A stretch of 64,000 nucleotides of DNA from Nymphalis io (GCF_905147045.1 NC_065914.1:5456001-5520000), one strand, 5' to 3'; counted from the stretch's first letter, positions 33,186 through 43,012 are shown. Program-made: numbers and translations. Notes: generated by a model from the sequence alone, not told the origin.

Positions 33186-33371
33186 TGGTCACCACCGCTT
33201 ATAGATATTGGCGAATTAAGAAATATTAACCGCATTTTACATCACCAATGCACCATCAACCTTGAACGAACATATTATGTCCCTTGTGCCTGTGGACACT
33301 GGATCACACCCTTCAAACCGAAACGCATCAGTACTAAGTCTTGCGTTTGGCGGTAGAATATCTGATGAGTG
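33186..33371 (-). mobile_element. Family A SINE-like repeat, old partial copy
   Basis: GGTCACCACCGCTTATAGAT ATTGG to TGGCGGTAGAATATCTGATG AGTG. Both ends missing. Confidence 0.83.
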
Positions 33372-33573
33372 ATAAGTGCTAACTTTTTACGTAATAAAGT
33401 AATTTGTTTATATATTTCTTGTTCGTCGATTAAAACAATCGTGAGAAAATCTGCGTTTGTTGATAGAAATAAAAAAAAAAAGAAAACGAGTCGTTAATAG
33501 TGACGTTACACATTGCCCTTAGTAGTGTTTTTAGATATTTCTAAGTTTTCCAAAAGTTTTCACACGACCTCTC

Positions 33574-33893
33574 GTACAGTACAGTAACAGCCTGTGAATG
33601 TCCCACTGCTGGGCTAAGGCCTCCTCTCCCTTTTTGAGGAGAAGGTTATTAAAAAGGAAAGAAAAAGGAAGCTTATTCCACCACGCTGCTCCAATGCGGG
33701 TCGGTGGAATACATATGTGGCAGAATTTCAGTGAAATTAGATACATGCAGGTTTCCTCACGATGTCATCCTTCACCGTCAAGCACGAGATGAATTATTAT
33801 TACAAATTAAGCACGTGAAAATACAGTGGTGCTTGCCCGGGTTTGAACCCACGATCATCGGTTAAGATTCAGGCGTTATTACCACTGGACCAT
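33574..33893 (-). mobile_element. Metulj-type SINE (family B), full length with a short internal A-rich insertion
   Basis: AACAGCCTGTGAATGTCCCA to CCACTGGACCATCTC. CTCTCGTAC occurs on both sides (33569-33577 and 33894-33902). A ~22-bp A/G-rich insertion (ATTAAAAAGGAAAGAAAAAG) lies in the GAAGGTT|AGCTTATTCC region. Confidence 0.93.
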
Positions 33894-33897
33894 CTCT

Positions 33898-34744
33898 CGT
33901 ACTTTACTTTAATTTATACTTTACCTCGTACTACCTACTTTATATTCGTATCTCTTTGATTAAATCTCATCTCGGTAATATAAACGTGATTTATCTGGAA
34001 CGGATATTTTATTCTAAACGCTTTACTTTTCCGACTTTGCAAAGTCAGTAAATCTTTCTTGAGACACGTTGTTCGATTCTATAATAATGACAAACGTATT
34101 TTTTAATTTTGCGTCTTAATAAATTAAATTATCATGACGATAAAAATTTTGATAAATAACACATATTACTCAACACAAGATTATATTTAAATTATAAAAA
34201 AGTTATTTGTTGATTTCTAAGCAGGATATGCAAAAAATTGTATTTGATTAACTCTGTAATTAAAAGGTTGAAAAAGAGTTGATTGTCGGTTCTTTTTGGT
34301 AGAATCTACCCTCCGAACCGGTAAAAAGTAGAAAAGTGAAAAGTTTTCAAAAGTACCCTTATTATACCCTTGAGCCTATTAGAATAAAGGTTTATTTGGA
34401 TATTTTTTGTGTATAAAACAGAAATGTATACAATATTTTATCAAACTAATGTACTTTTTAATTATTTAAGCATATATTTGTAAAAACGATGAACTTATAT
34501 AAGAATCTATATATCGATTAACTTACAACACTAGTCAACTCATCTTAAGAATGTGGTAAGACCACTTTCAAGTAGCCAGGGGCATTCCAGGGTCTTCCGT
34601 GCACTTGACACAGATACAACCGGAAGTCGCTTGTTTCGAAATGCCAACTTAATCATATAAAAAAATAATATCGTATATTACATCAGTTAATTACTCTGAT
34701 ATATATGTACATGCAATTTGCATTTTTATATATAAGTAAGTGAC
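33898..34744. other. Unassigned intronic DNA
   Basis: AT-rich. A less AT-rich block at about 34545-34650 (GTGGTAAGACCACTTTCAAG, TTCCGTGCACTTGACACAG) has no convincing frame or known repeat. A family G trace (minus) lies at 34285-34325. Confidence 0.35.
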
Positions 34745-34810
34745 AATCTCAATGCTGCGCTTAGTCCTCCTCTCCTATTGAAAATATTTTTGTAGCTATT
34801 CCACCTGGTC
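34745..34810 (-). mobile_element. Metulj-type SINE fragment, degraded
   Basis: ATGCTGCGCTTAGTCCTCCT CTCC...AGCTATTCCACCTGGTCCAA. Weak match. Confidence 0.4.
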
Positions 34811-35186
34811 CAATAATAATAATAATGTCCTCTAGACCGATTTCGGCCACGGCGGCCAATCTCAAGAGAGATTAGCCAACTGCGCAGGAGATATTATAGC
34901 GCACAAGTGTGTGCGCAAACACAAGTGCATTCTCTATTCCCTAACTCTCATAATCCGATGGCAATCCGACACGACCGGAAAGAGTTCAGGCGCAGGACGA
35001 ACGGCTTTACTTGCTTTCCATGGCACGGGAGCGTATACACTTCCAACTTCCAGACTCCAAGCTGCTACTGAGAATTTTTCTGTCAGAAAAATCCAATAAC
35101 TTTTTATTGGCCTGACCTGGGAATTGAATCCAGGACCTCCGGGTCTGTGGCCTTACTTATTATGCCCCTAGACCAACGACGCAGTT
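34811..35186 (-). mobile_element. Family C tRNA-derived SINE, full-length reference copy
   Basis: (AAT)n tail, GTCCTCTAGACCGATTTCGG CCACGGCGGCC, CAAGAGAGATTAGCCAACTG CGCAGGAG, body, then GGGAATTGAATCCAGGACC (B box) and CTAGACCAACGACGCAG (A box) on the minus strand. About 370 bp; the most complete member here. Confidence 0.93.
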
Positions 35187-35310
35187 CCAATTTATGGTGG
35201 TGGAACCACATGACAGATATTCATTCATGACAGATATTCATTTCAAAATGAGCAATTTATAATTCAGCGGTGTTTGCCTGCGTTTTAATACGCTATCATC
35301 ATTTACTCGA

Positions 35311-35447
35311 CGGCCAAGCAGAATTACATGGTATTGTTGTGTTTTGGTTTGAAGGATAAGTTAGCCAGTGAAACGTCAAGCACTAGCAACATAACATCTT
35401 AGTTCCTAAGGCTAGTGGCGTTGGTGATGTAAGGAATGGTTAATATT
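35311..35447 (+). mobile_element. Family A SINE-like repeat, central fragment
   Basis: GGTATTGTTGTGTTTTGGTT TGAAGG to GATGTAAGGAATGGTTAATATT, diverged. Confidence 0.75.
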
Positions 35448-35517
35448 CACATCCTATTGCTTATTTATTAAAATATTTTTTAAGTTTACTCAACTTTAAG
35501 TCTTTGAAAAAAGTAAA

Positions 35518-35780
35518 AGTAACAGCCTGTGAATGTCCCACTGCTGGGCTAAGGCCTCCTCCCCTTTTGAGGAGAAGGTTTAGAGCTTATTCCACCGCGC
35601 TGCTCCAATGCGGGTTGGTGGAATACACATGTGGCAGAATTTCAGTGAAATTAGACACATGCAGGTTTCCTCACGATGTTTTACTTAACCGTCAAGCACG
35701 AGAGGAATTATAATCACTAATTAAGCATATGAAAATTCAGTGGTGCTTGCCCGCGTTCTTACCACTGGGCCATCTCGGCT
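35518..35780 (-). mobile_element. Metulj-type SINE (family B), missing the B-box segment
   Basis: AACAGCCTGTGAATGTCCCA to GTGGTGCTTGCCCGCGTTCT TACCACTGGGCCATCTCGGC. About 30 bp carrying the B box are deleted, so its Pol III promoter is broken. Confidence 0.92.
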
Positions 35781-36100
35781 TTTAACAACACGTAATTATA
35801 ATCATGGTACTAGTTTTTTGACAAATAAAAATACATTTGTTGTGATATAATTTATCTTACATCCCGTTCGTCCAGTTTTTTAATCATAAATATCTGTATT
35901 TCATATAGATATATTTTGCATATAAATTGCTTTCAAGTTTTTGCCATAATTAAATATAATGTTCTAGCAAACGCGCTATGGATTTTTTTATACATTTTTA
36001 ACTATTATAATCACCTGGACTTTATCTGGACTGCGATAAATAATGCAAATCAACATCTATGTCTTGACTATTTGGTCCTGAAACTTAGATTGTGATGCTG

Positions 36101-36381
36101 TTTTTTATCGTATTGGTAGACAGACGGGCAAATGGGCTACATGATATTAAGTGGTCACCTCATAGACATTTGTGATGTAAGAAATATTACTATTAAATAT
36201 TACTTTATACTATTCCTTTATTCCGCCACCAACCTTAGTCACAAAGTTGTTTTCCTTGTGCCCGTAGTTACACTGCCTCACTCAGCCTTCAAACCGGAAC
36301 GCAACGATACTATGTACTGCTGTTTAGCGGTAGAATATCTGATGAGTGGTACCTACCCAGGGGCTTGCACAAAGCCCTACT
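36101..36381 (-). mobile_element. Family A SINE-like repeat, full length, diverged
   Basis: TTTTTTATCGTATTGGTAGA CAG to GAGTGGTACCTACCCAGGGG CTTGCACAAAGCCCTAC. Confidence 0.88.
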
Positions 36382-36462
36382 GTGTATAAACATGCAAGCA
36401 GATTAAAATAACATTAATAAAAATAAGCTAATCCACCAAAGGCACGGACAACACGTCTCGCG

Positions 36463-36465
<3 letters not shown>

Positions 36466-36519
<54 letters not shown>
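36466..36519. repeat. (TA)n microsatellite
   Basis: Uninterrupted alternating TA of about 53 bp. Confidence 0.97.
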
Positions 36520-36521
<2 letters not shown>

Positions 36522-36782
36522 AATAAGTAAATTCTAGTGTATTAGTTTCCGATAGCGTGTCATTGGGAGGTTTGGTATTAGTCTATATTCATAATATTAC
36601 TATAGAAGTATTGACAAGAACTTATGCTTATAAGCGATCACGTTCTTTTTGCTTTGTGGGATGAATATAAGTTAGAATTTCGAAATGCTTTGTATACTGT
36701 TTTTATACAATAATTCCTATATGTATAAGGATAAGGTTTTATTTCTTTTAATCTATTTATTTAACATCTCTAATACATACAC

Positions 36783-36845
36783 GTGAATTTTAACCTGGGT
36801 TTAAACCTGGGCAAGCACCACTGAATTTTCATATGCTAATTGCAT
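36783..36845 (+). mobile_element. Metulj-type SINE fragment (B-box region)
   Basis: GTGAATTTTAACC, GGGTTTAAACCTGGGCAAGC ACCACTGAATTTTCATATGC. Abuts a family A copy. Confidence 0.75.
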
Positions 36846-37128
36846 AGTGGTGGTAGAGCTTTGTGCAAGATCGTCTGATAGCACCCACTCATCAGATATT
36901 CTACCGCAAAACAGCAGTACTTGGTATTGTTTTGTTCCGGTTTGAAGGGTGAGTGAGCCAGTGTAATTACAGGCACAAGGGACAACGTCTTAGTTCCCAA
37001 GGTTGGTGGCGCATTGGCGATGTAAGCGATGGTTAATATTTCTTACAATGCCAATGTCTATGGGCGTTGGTGACCACTTACCATCAGGTCGCCCATATGC
37101 TCTTCCGCCTATCTATATTATAAAAAAA
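36846..37128 (+). mobile_element. Family A SINE-like repeat, full length
   Basis: AGTGGTGGTAGAGCTTTGTG CAAGATCG to CTCTTCCGCCTATCTATATT ATAAAAAAA. Confidence 0.93.
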
Positions 37129-38029
37129 TCTTATGTTTGTTGAATCTAGATATTTTAAGTTTCATATCATAGTAAACTATAATTTTTAACCAACACTTCA
37201 ACGACGCGTCACGTTTAAGCATATTTCGGTACATGAAAGAGAAGAAAGATATAACGTAGATATAAATAGAGAGAGAGCTATAATATTTTTTAATTTGTAT
37301 GACATTATACAATCAAGTGTACGATGCTACACGTACAGTTTTATTTTTATTATAATTTATATAGATAATAAAATATTTTCCTATGAATTAATCTTCCCAA
37401 CAGAGATAATCTTATAGTTTTTTCCATAGACAATTAGATTATAATCGGTTAATTACGTGTCGTTAATAATGATTTATAACGTGATTATAATAATGTAAAT
37501 ATTTTTGCTTGATAACGTTCCTTATTTCACACTTTTTTAATGGTGTTATTATTTCAACTCTAAAAGCCGTGTCTGCTCCAAGACATGCTTGGGAACTGCC
37601 TTATTTGATGGTTATTTTCGTACTTGTAATTTTGGGAGACTATAGTTTATGAAAATTTATCACTTGTATTTAATTTGGCACTTTTTGGAGCGTGGTGGAA
37701 TAAACTCCAAGCATTCCAATTTAGCCCAGCAGTAGGACATTTATATACTATATGAATATGAAATATAATAGATAAAACAGAATTTAATGTTAGAAATTTA
37801 GTCGCAAGGAATAATTAGTTTTAATTAATATTACGTACATTTATTTGTCATATAAGTGCTAAATAAACGTTTAAAAAAATTGTCGTCAATTTTACGAAAT
37901 AAAAATTCAACAATTCGTAATACGACGCCACTGCAGACAGCACACTGCATATTTAAGAATCGCGTGTTTTATTTGTATGCGCCAATTCATAAGCGATAGC
38001 GGCGGCATATTAATTTTTATATAACATTT
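37129..38029. other. Mostly unassigned AT-rich intronic DNA
   Basis: Contains a small Metulj trace at 37683-37745 (TGGAGCGTGGTGGAATAAAC, TAGCCCAGCAGTAGGACATT). The rest shows nothing recognisable. Confidence 0.45.
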
Positions 38030-38392
38030 ACTGGTGGTAGGGCTTTGTGCAAGCTCGTCTGGGTAGGTACCACCCACTCATCAGATATTCTACTGCAAAT
38101 TGGCCAAGCGATCCCGTGGTGCTCCTCGTTAAGACGAAATGGGTACCGCTGGTGTTTTAGTGGGTATTCCGATGTTCGGGGTGCACTTGGCACCTCGAAA
38201 ACCGGTGAGTTCCACATACCTCCCCACTGTTCCCGTGTGGGAAACGCGTAATGCGTTTTTCCAGCGAGAAAAAAGGTGGTGCATTGATTATGTAAGTAAT
38301 GGTTAACATTTCCTACAATGTCAATGTCGTTGGTGACCACTTACCATATGGTATCCCATATACTCGTCCGCCTACCTGTTCAATAAAAAAAA
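38030..38392 (+). mobile_element. Family A SINE-like repeat whose centre is replaced by a retroposon 3' end
   Basis: Head ACTGGTGGTAGGGCTTTGTG to ATATTCTACTGCAAA; foreign sequence 38100-38274; then GGTGGTGCATTGATTATGTA to CGTCCGCCTACCTGTTCAAT AAAAAAA. About 115 bp of the family A centre is missing at the junction, so it is replacement rather than simple insertion. Confidence 0.88.
38100..38274 (+). mobile_element. A-tailed retroposon 3' end inside family A
   Basis: CGATCCCGTGGTGCTCCTCG TTAAGACG ... CGCGTAATGCGTTTTTCCAG CGAGAAAAAA. Homologous to the minus-strand copy at 16624-16775 but longer in the middle (TGTTTTAGTGGGTATTCCGATG). Confidence 0.75.
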
Positions 38393-38810
38393 TATGTATA
38401 TAAATCGGCGTTTCACTAGAGATATTAGTTAAATTACATCTTGTATTATAATTCAAACGTAATTAAAATTAACAGCGATCCATCAATGACTTTCCACGAG
38501 ATGGCTGTCCGTTTGGCGTTCCGACATAGTGACATAAGAACAAAAAGTATATAATCACTCTCGTCGAAAATTTAATAGCCTTAAATCGATGACGGCGCCT
38601 CGTCTCGTCATATATATATTATATATTGCAAAAAAAAATACGATATACAGTTAATGTACATCATAAAAAGTTTATTTTTATTTTTATCGACTTATAAATT
38701 GAAATCATATTAAAAAAACTAACAAATAAGGATAGTTTTACACTGTACAAGTATATATCTTTACTAACACTATAAAGAGGTATAGAATATCGTTTAGTAA
38801 ATAACTCATT

Positions 38811-38994
38811 TAGTGGTGGGACTTCGTGCAAGCCCGTCTGTGCAAGTACCCCAAATCACATATTCTACCGCCAAACAGCAATATTTAGTATTGTTGTGTT
38901 AAGATTTGAAAGACGAGTGAACTTGTAGTTCACACTATAGGCACAAGGGGCGTAATATTTTACCAAGGTTGATTTCGCGTTGACGTTAGATGCT
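38811..38994 (+). mobile_element. Family A SINE-like repeat, old, 3' truncated
   Basis: TAGTGGTGGGACTTCGTGCA AGCCCG to CCAAGGTTGATTTCGCGTTG. Followed at once by a younger copy in the same orientation. Confidence 0.85.
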
Positions 38995-39001
38995 TAATTT
39001 T

Positions 39002-39247
39002 ACTGGTGGTAGGGCTTTGTGCTCGTCTGGGTAGGTTATCCCACTCATCAGATATTCTACCGCAACAGCAGTACTTTGTATTGTTGTGTTCCGGTTGAAG
39101 GGTGAGTGAGCCAGTGTGACAGGCATAAGGGACATAACATCTTAGTTCCCAAGGTTGGTGGCACATTGGCTATGTAAACAATGGTTAATATTTCTTACAA
39201 TGCCAATATCGATGGGCGTTGGTGACCACTTACCATCCTAAAAAAAT
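39002..39247 (+). mobile_element. Family A SINE-like repeat, tandem to the previous copy
   Basis: ACTGGTGGTAGGGCTTTGTG CTCGTC to GTGACCACTTACCATCCTAA AAAAA. The last ~40 bp before the A run are deleted. Confidence 0.92.
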
Positions 39248-40310
39248 ACATATATTTCGCAATGACGACCATTTACCAACATATAATATCCAATCCGCTC
39301 ACCTATTTTCTGCGGAAAAAAAATTAAAACTGACCTCTTATCACTTGGACCGCGTAATGATAAATTATAAAAACGCGTAATTATGAGGCAATGCATAAAA
39401 ATTGCATGATCGGCTTCTAATATTTCATATGTAATGTTTGTGGGTCGAGTAAGCAATGCTTGATTATTTATTAAAACTGATTGTAAAGCGGATTTATATA
39501 GATTTATTTATATTTAAAGTTATGTATTTAATAATTAAAAAATGAGCTCGATGTAAAACGTTTTACACTTCAGACACGAACGAATGTCTAAAAAAAATTA
39601 AAATAAACAAAATCACAATTTCAAATAATTCTTTCTAAAATCAAAATATACTTTTTTTATAATGACCCCGTTACAAATACCATAAATATATAAGCTATAA
39701 TTTTTATTAGGATTCTAGTGATAGAAAAGATAAAAAAATTTCAAAGCTTATTGATATGAATTATACTGACTTTATAATCAAATTTTTAAATTTGATTAGA
39801 CGTTTAAAAATATATGTTATCAACTAAAGCAAGGTAAGACGAATCTATTACGGGATAATCGCACATCGTTTTCATAATAATCATATTAACGGGCATTATA
39901 TTAATAAACAGAGAAAAAAAAGGGTTTTTTTGGGGCGGAGCGTTCGATTCTGTCCGCGGTTTCATCACAATATGAATAGTTTATAAATACGTATATGACA
40001 TATACACATAAATTACAAACATTGTTTATTATTTAAAAATAGAAAAAGTAAAATAATTATATCAAAATTTGCTCAAAATCGAATTATTTCATTTAATATG
40101 AGTTTCCGCCCACTTGTGGTTGGGAAGGTGGGGGGGCAGTGTCCCGCATCCTATGTCCTTATCTGTACCTCAGAGCGTGCAGGCAAAATTTCACGGTCGG
40201 TTGTCAAGATTTCACTCGTGAGTAATGAAGTGAGTGTCGATTTTTTTTTATATAATACTTATTTTTAAAGTTTAGTATTACATATATTTATAATGTCTTT
40301 ATTTACTTAC
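39248..40310. other. Unassigned intronic DNA next to receptor exon 1
   Basis: AT-rich. GAAGGTGGGGGGGCAGTGTC and GCAGGCAAAATTTCACGGTCG at 40120-40205 look like a degraded family H piece. Splice-proximal sequence carries the exon 1 donor at 40310. Confidence 0.4.
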
Positions 40311-40431
40311 CATGATTTAACTTCCCCTGTTGCGATATCAACATGTTCAGCGGCACTGGTTTCTTGTTAGGTATCCCGAAGAGCCGGTTCCGGGCCGACT
40401 GGCCCACGGCCAAGTATTGCTTATGGCCCAT
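40311..40431 (-). CDS. CD36-family scavenger receptor class B, coding exon 1 (start codon and N-terminal cytosolic segment)
   Basis: First coding exon of a CD36/SCRB membrane receptor, a family that binds lipoproteins, lipids, carotenoids or apoptotic cells. Read on the minus strand, it opens with ATG in a strong context (A at -3, G at +4) and encodes 40 residues beginning MGHKQYLAVGQSARNRLFGI and ending GKLNH. It ends with one extra base, G, at a perfect donor (CATG|GTAAGT, exon/intron border 40311/40310). That phase-1 end joins exactly to the phase of exon 2 at 2142, forming a Gly codon. The segment is polar and basic with no signal peptide, as expected for the cytosolic N-tail of a two-pass CD36 protein, but it is longer than the few residues in vertebrate CD36. 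GC content and open frame contrast with the AT-rich surroundings. The exon assignment rests on phase match, splice sites and topology, not on an alignment. Confidence 0.9.
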
Positions 40432-40448
40432 TATGTAATGTTACACAT
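40431..40448 (-). promoter_or_regulatory. Upstream open reading frame overlapping the receptor start codon
   Basis: In the presumed 5' leader, ATG TGT AAC ATT ACA TAA (five codons) ends so that its stop overlaps the main start as TAATG. The uORF ATG has a weak context (C at -3, T at +4), while the main ATG is strong. If the leader is transcribed as inferred, it could modulate translation by leaky scanning or termination-reinitiation. It exists in the sequence; any function is inference. Confidence 0.5.
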
Positions 40449-40457
40449 TCGACGCCC
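40432..40457 (-). other. Probable 5' UTR part of exon 1, preceded by a 3' splice site
   Basis: Twenty-six bases upstream of the receptor ATG, preceded on the minus strand by ATTTTGTCAACAG (AG at 40459-40458), a plausible acceptor. If used, a non-coding first exon lies further right in the window or beyond. The alternative is that transcription starts nearby and this AG is not used. Confidence 0.45.
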
Positions 40458-40511
40458 CTGTTGACAAAATGTTTTATTATATTAATAGTATCGGTAATGA
40501 CAAGTTAAAGA

Positions 40512-40664
40512 GCGGATAGCTCAGTGGATAAAACATGCGGATATTAACTGAACATTGCCGGTTCAAATTCGATCTAGTTGAATTTTCGAGTTTTTACTAA
40601 TTGAGTTATTAGTCACAAACGGAATCATCGTGAGGCAATTTGGATTTTATCATCCAACGGTCAC
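40512..40664 (+). mobile_element. tRNA-like SINE remnant
   Basis: GAGCGGATAGCTCAGTGGAT AAAAC (A box) and GCCGGTTCAAATTCGATC (B box), then GAATCATCGTGAGGCAATTTGG. The layout is Metulj-like and very old. The acceptor stem does not pair, so it is not a tRNA gene. Confidence 0.55.
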
Positions 40665-40673
40665 TGGAGAAGC

Positions 40674-40912
40674 ATTTTTTATGTTATAGATGGACGGGCA
40701 AATGGGCCACCTAGTGGTAAGTTGTCACTACCACCCATAGACATTGGCGATGTACAAAAATTAAATCGCCAAAACGCCACCAACCTTAGAAACTAAGATG
40801 ACTTGTGCCTGGTACACTGGCTCACTCACGCTTCAAGCCGAAACAACAATACCAAGTATTGCTATTAAGCGTTAAAATAACTGAAGTGGGCGGTACACAA
40901 TAGTACCACCTG
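40674..40912 (-). mobile_element. Family A SINE-like repeat, diverged
   Basis: TTTTTTATGTTATAGATGGA CGGG to TGGGCGGTACACAATAGTAC CACC. Lies just upstream of receptor exon 1. Confidence 0.85.
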
Positions 40913-41209
40913 GTAAATAGTGAATTTATTTGGTAATCTAATAAGTTACACACAAAACATATTTCAATATGTGTTTTTAATCAAAAATAACGTTAATTTG
41001 AATGAACTCTAACTTTCCTTAAGAGAAGGGTGCTTTTGCCAGATAGCAGCCGAAGGGCTGAAGTATCTTAGTGTGTGACAGTATTACTAACCTATACAAA
41101 TACATTATTTTGTGTCCGTTACCATGACAACTTGTATATTAATACCAATACAAGTAGAGAGCATATGAAAGCACTATGACGGCATTATACAATTATAACT
41201 TTTTTACTT

Positions 41210-41450
41210 GACGGGCCGGTTGGCGTGGTAGATACTTTGTTGTGGGTTCGAGTCCCAGGACAGACATTTGTGTGGATGAACATGTCTGTTTATCCTGAGT
41301 CTGGGTGTAAATATCTATATAAGTATGTATTTACAAAAGAGAAGTAGTATATGTAGTATGAGTTGCCTGATTTCCATAGTACAAGCTCTGCTTAGTTTGG
41401 GATCAGATGGCCGTTTGTGAATAATGTCCCAGGATATTATTATTATTACT
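41210..41450 (+). mobile_element. Family D tRNA-derived SINE, full length
   Basis: GACGGGCCGGTTGGCGTGGT AGATAC, B box GGGTTCGAGTCCC, CATTTGTGTGGATGAACATG TC, AATAATGTCCCAGGATATTA TTATTATTA tail. Confidence 0.88.
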
Positions 41451-41754
41451 ATTAACAGCAATTAATATTTGTCACTATTAAGCAATTAGGGCAGTTTTTT
41501 GATTCTACTGTTAATAATATGGTTAGCTAGAAACCTAACAACACATTTTACTAAATTCTTCCATTAAAGGACGTCATTAGTTAAACAATGTTTTCTTCTT
41601 TCGAATGACGAATCAATGATGATAGAAAGAGATAAATATGTGTTATAAGTAAGGCTGTATAGCTTTTAATCGCAGGGCCATTGTAGTTATTGTTATTTCC
41701 TTTCTTTTGTTAAAATTGTTTAGTCAAAAATAGACTTAATAAAAAAATCAAGTT

Positions 41755-41830
41755 AATTTTTAATAGCCAAACCCAGGACCTCGTGAACTGCTGCCATTTA
41801 AACCAGCCTCTAGACCAATATACCAGCATT
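41755..41830 (-). mobile_element. Family C SINE head fragment
   Basis: CCAAACCCAGGACCTCGTGA AC and CTCTAGACCAATATACCAGC: B and A boxes on the minus strand, no body. Confidence 0.5.
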
Positions 41831-41835
41831 ATCAA

Positions 41836-42002
41836 TCGAGATGGCTCAGTGGTTAGTACACCGAAGACAATCTTCGGTGTATTAACCACTGATCTAATCT
41901 GAATCACTTAATTTGTGTTTATAATTCATATTGTGTTCGTGATAGAAAACATCATGAGGTTAGCATGTGTCCAATCCCAGCAGTGGGGCATTTACTTCAT
42001 AT
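41836..42002 (+). mobile_element. Metulj-type SINE with inverted duplication of its promoter region
   Basis: GAGATGGCTCAGTGGTTAGT ACACCGAAGA is followed after CAA by its inverse (41871-41892). Body traces then follow (TTATAATTCATATTGTGTTCG, ACATCATGAGG) and CCCAGCAGTGGGGCATTTAC. The hairpin has 22-bp arms with one mismatch. Confidence 0.75.
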
Positions 42003-42208
42003 GAATAAGATTAAGGTCATTAGTTAAAAGTAAAATTGTTATTTAAAAACACTTCCAGTTTAGAAAGAAGCCAATTAATTAATTCAAATATTATTTCTTT
42101 TTAACTAGAGCGTGACTTCGGGCGTAGCATTAACTACAGTTGTAATGGCAGTTAGTATTGCTTACGTTTTTGGGTTCCCTAAAATAATGAGAAAGCCATC
42201 ATATAAAA

Positions 42209-42468
42209 CCGAGATGGCCGAGTGGTAAGAACGCGTGAATTTTAACCGATGATCGTGGTTTCAAGCCCGGGCAAGCACCACTGAAATTTATATTATTAAC
42301 AGTGTAGGAAAAACATCGTGAGGAAACCTGCATGTGTCTAATTTTTACTAAAATTCCGCCACATATGTATTTTACCAACCCGCATTGGAGAAGCGTGGTG
42401 GAATAAGCTCTAAGCCTTTTCCTCGAAAAGGGGGAGGAGGACTTAGTCCAGCAGTGTTACTGTACTCT
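42209..42468 (+). mobile_element. Metulj-type SINE (family B), nearly full length
   Basis: CCGAGATGGCCGAGTGGTAA GAACGCG to TTAGTCCAGCAGTGTTACTG TACTC. Small deletions near the AAATTTATATTATTAACAG segment and before the tail. Confidence 0.92.
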
Positions 42469-42754
42469 ATATATTAAATTTATTTATTAAACATCGGATT
42501 ATACCATAAATAAAGAGATTAATACAAAAAAAATATGCAGGCTTATAAAAACGTTGAGATGGTCTTTATATATAACCAATGTATATTATTTATTGTAAAT
42601 AGTATTTGTCTGGAATTTCGGTCAAGGGCTAACCTAACCTTGCCTTAAAGATTTCTAGATATCTAGACATTACGCATTAATGAGGTGTAAATTGATATTT
42701 ACACATGTTTGTTTCGAGCTATGTGTCTTTATGATGTGTCTAACACAGAAGCAT

Positions 42755-42835
42755 TACGCTACCACTTATTGATAGTCAAATTAGAAACTACAACCGGTTC
42801 GGAAATGACACACCGAAAAAACTAAAAAGGATTGT
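42755..42835 (+). repeat. Family G dispersed repeat fragment
   Basis: AAACTACAACCGGTTCGGAA ATGACACACCGAAAAAACT. Confidence 0.5.
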
Positions 42836-42954
42836 TGTAACTAGTCGCTAGGTGGCGCTGTAGAAGATTTGTATACTGTGAAAGCGATCGCTATGACAAG
42901 TGTCATTCAAGTATGACAAATATTAAAGCACAAGTAGTATCGTATTGTTATTAT

Positions 42955-43012
42955 TATGACGAGCCAGTTGGCGTGGTTGGTGGATGCTTGACTTTCACAG
43001 TCAGTTAATCAC
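42955..43012 (+). mobile_element. Family D SINE head fragment
   Basis: GACGAGCCAGTTGGCGTGGT TGGTGGATGCTTGACTTTCA CAGTC. Ends before the B box. Confidence 0.7.

Larger units (their letters stand above)
2143..40310 (-). other. Intron 1 of the scavenger receptor gene (~38.2 kb)
   Basis: GT-AG intron of about 38,168 bp inferred from the donor GTAAGT at 40310 and the acceptor TTTCAG at 2143, phase 1. No further coding exon was recognised inside. It is filled with SINEs, LINE 3' ends and AT-rich sequence listed separately. A small skipped or alternative exon cannot be excluded, but the two flanking exons already join in phase. Confidence 0.8.

Noticed and set aside
38017..38340. 107-codon minus-strand open frame
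   Set aside because: Runs antisense through a family A element and the retroposon inside it. No protein signature.
40512..40585. tRNA-like A and B boxes
   Set aside because: Acceptor and T stems do not pair and a SINE body follows, so it is a SINE remnant, not a tRNA gene. The same applies to the heads of families B-E.
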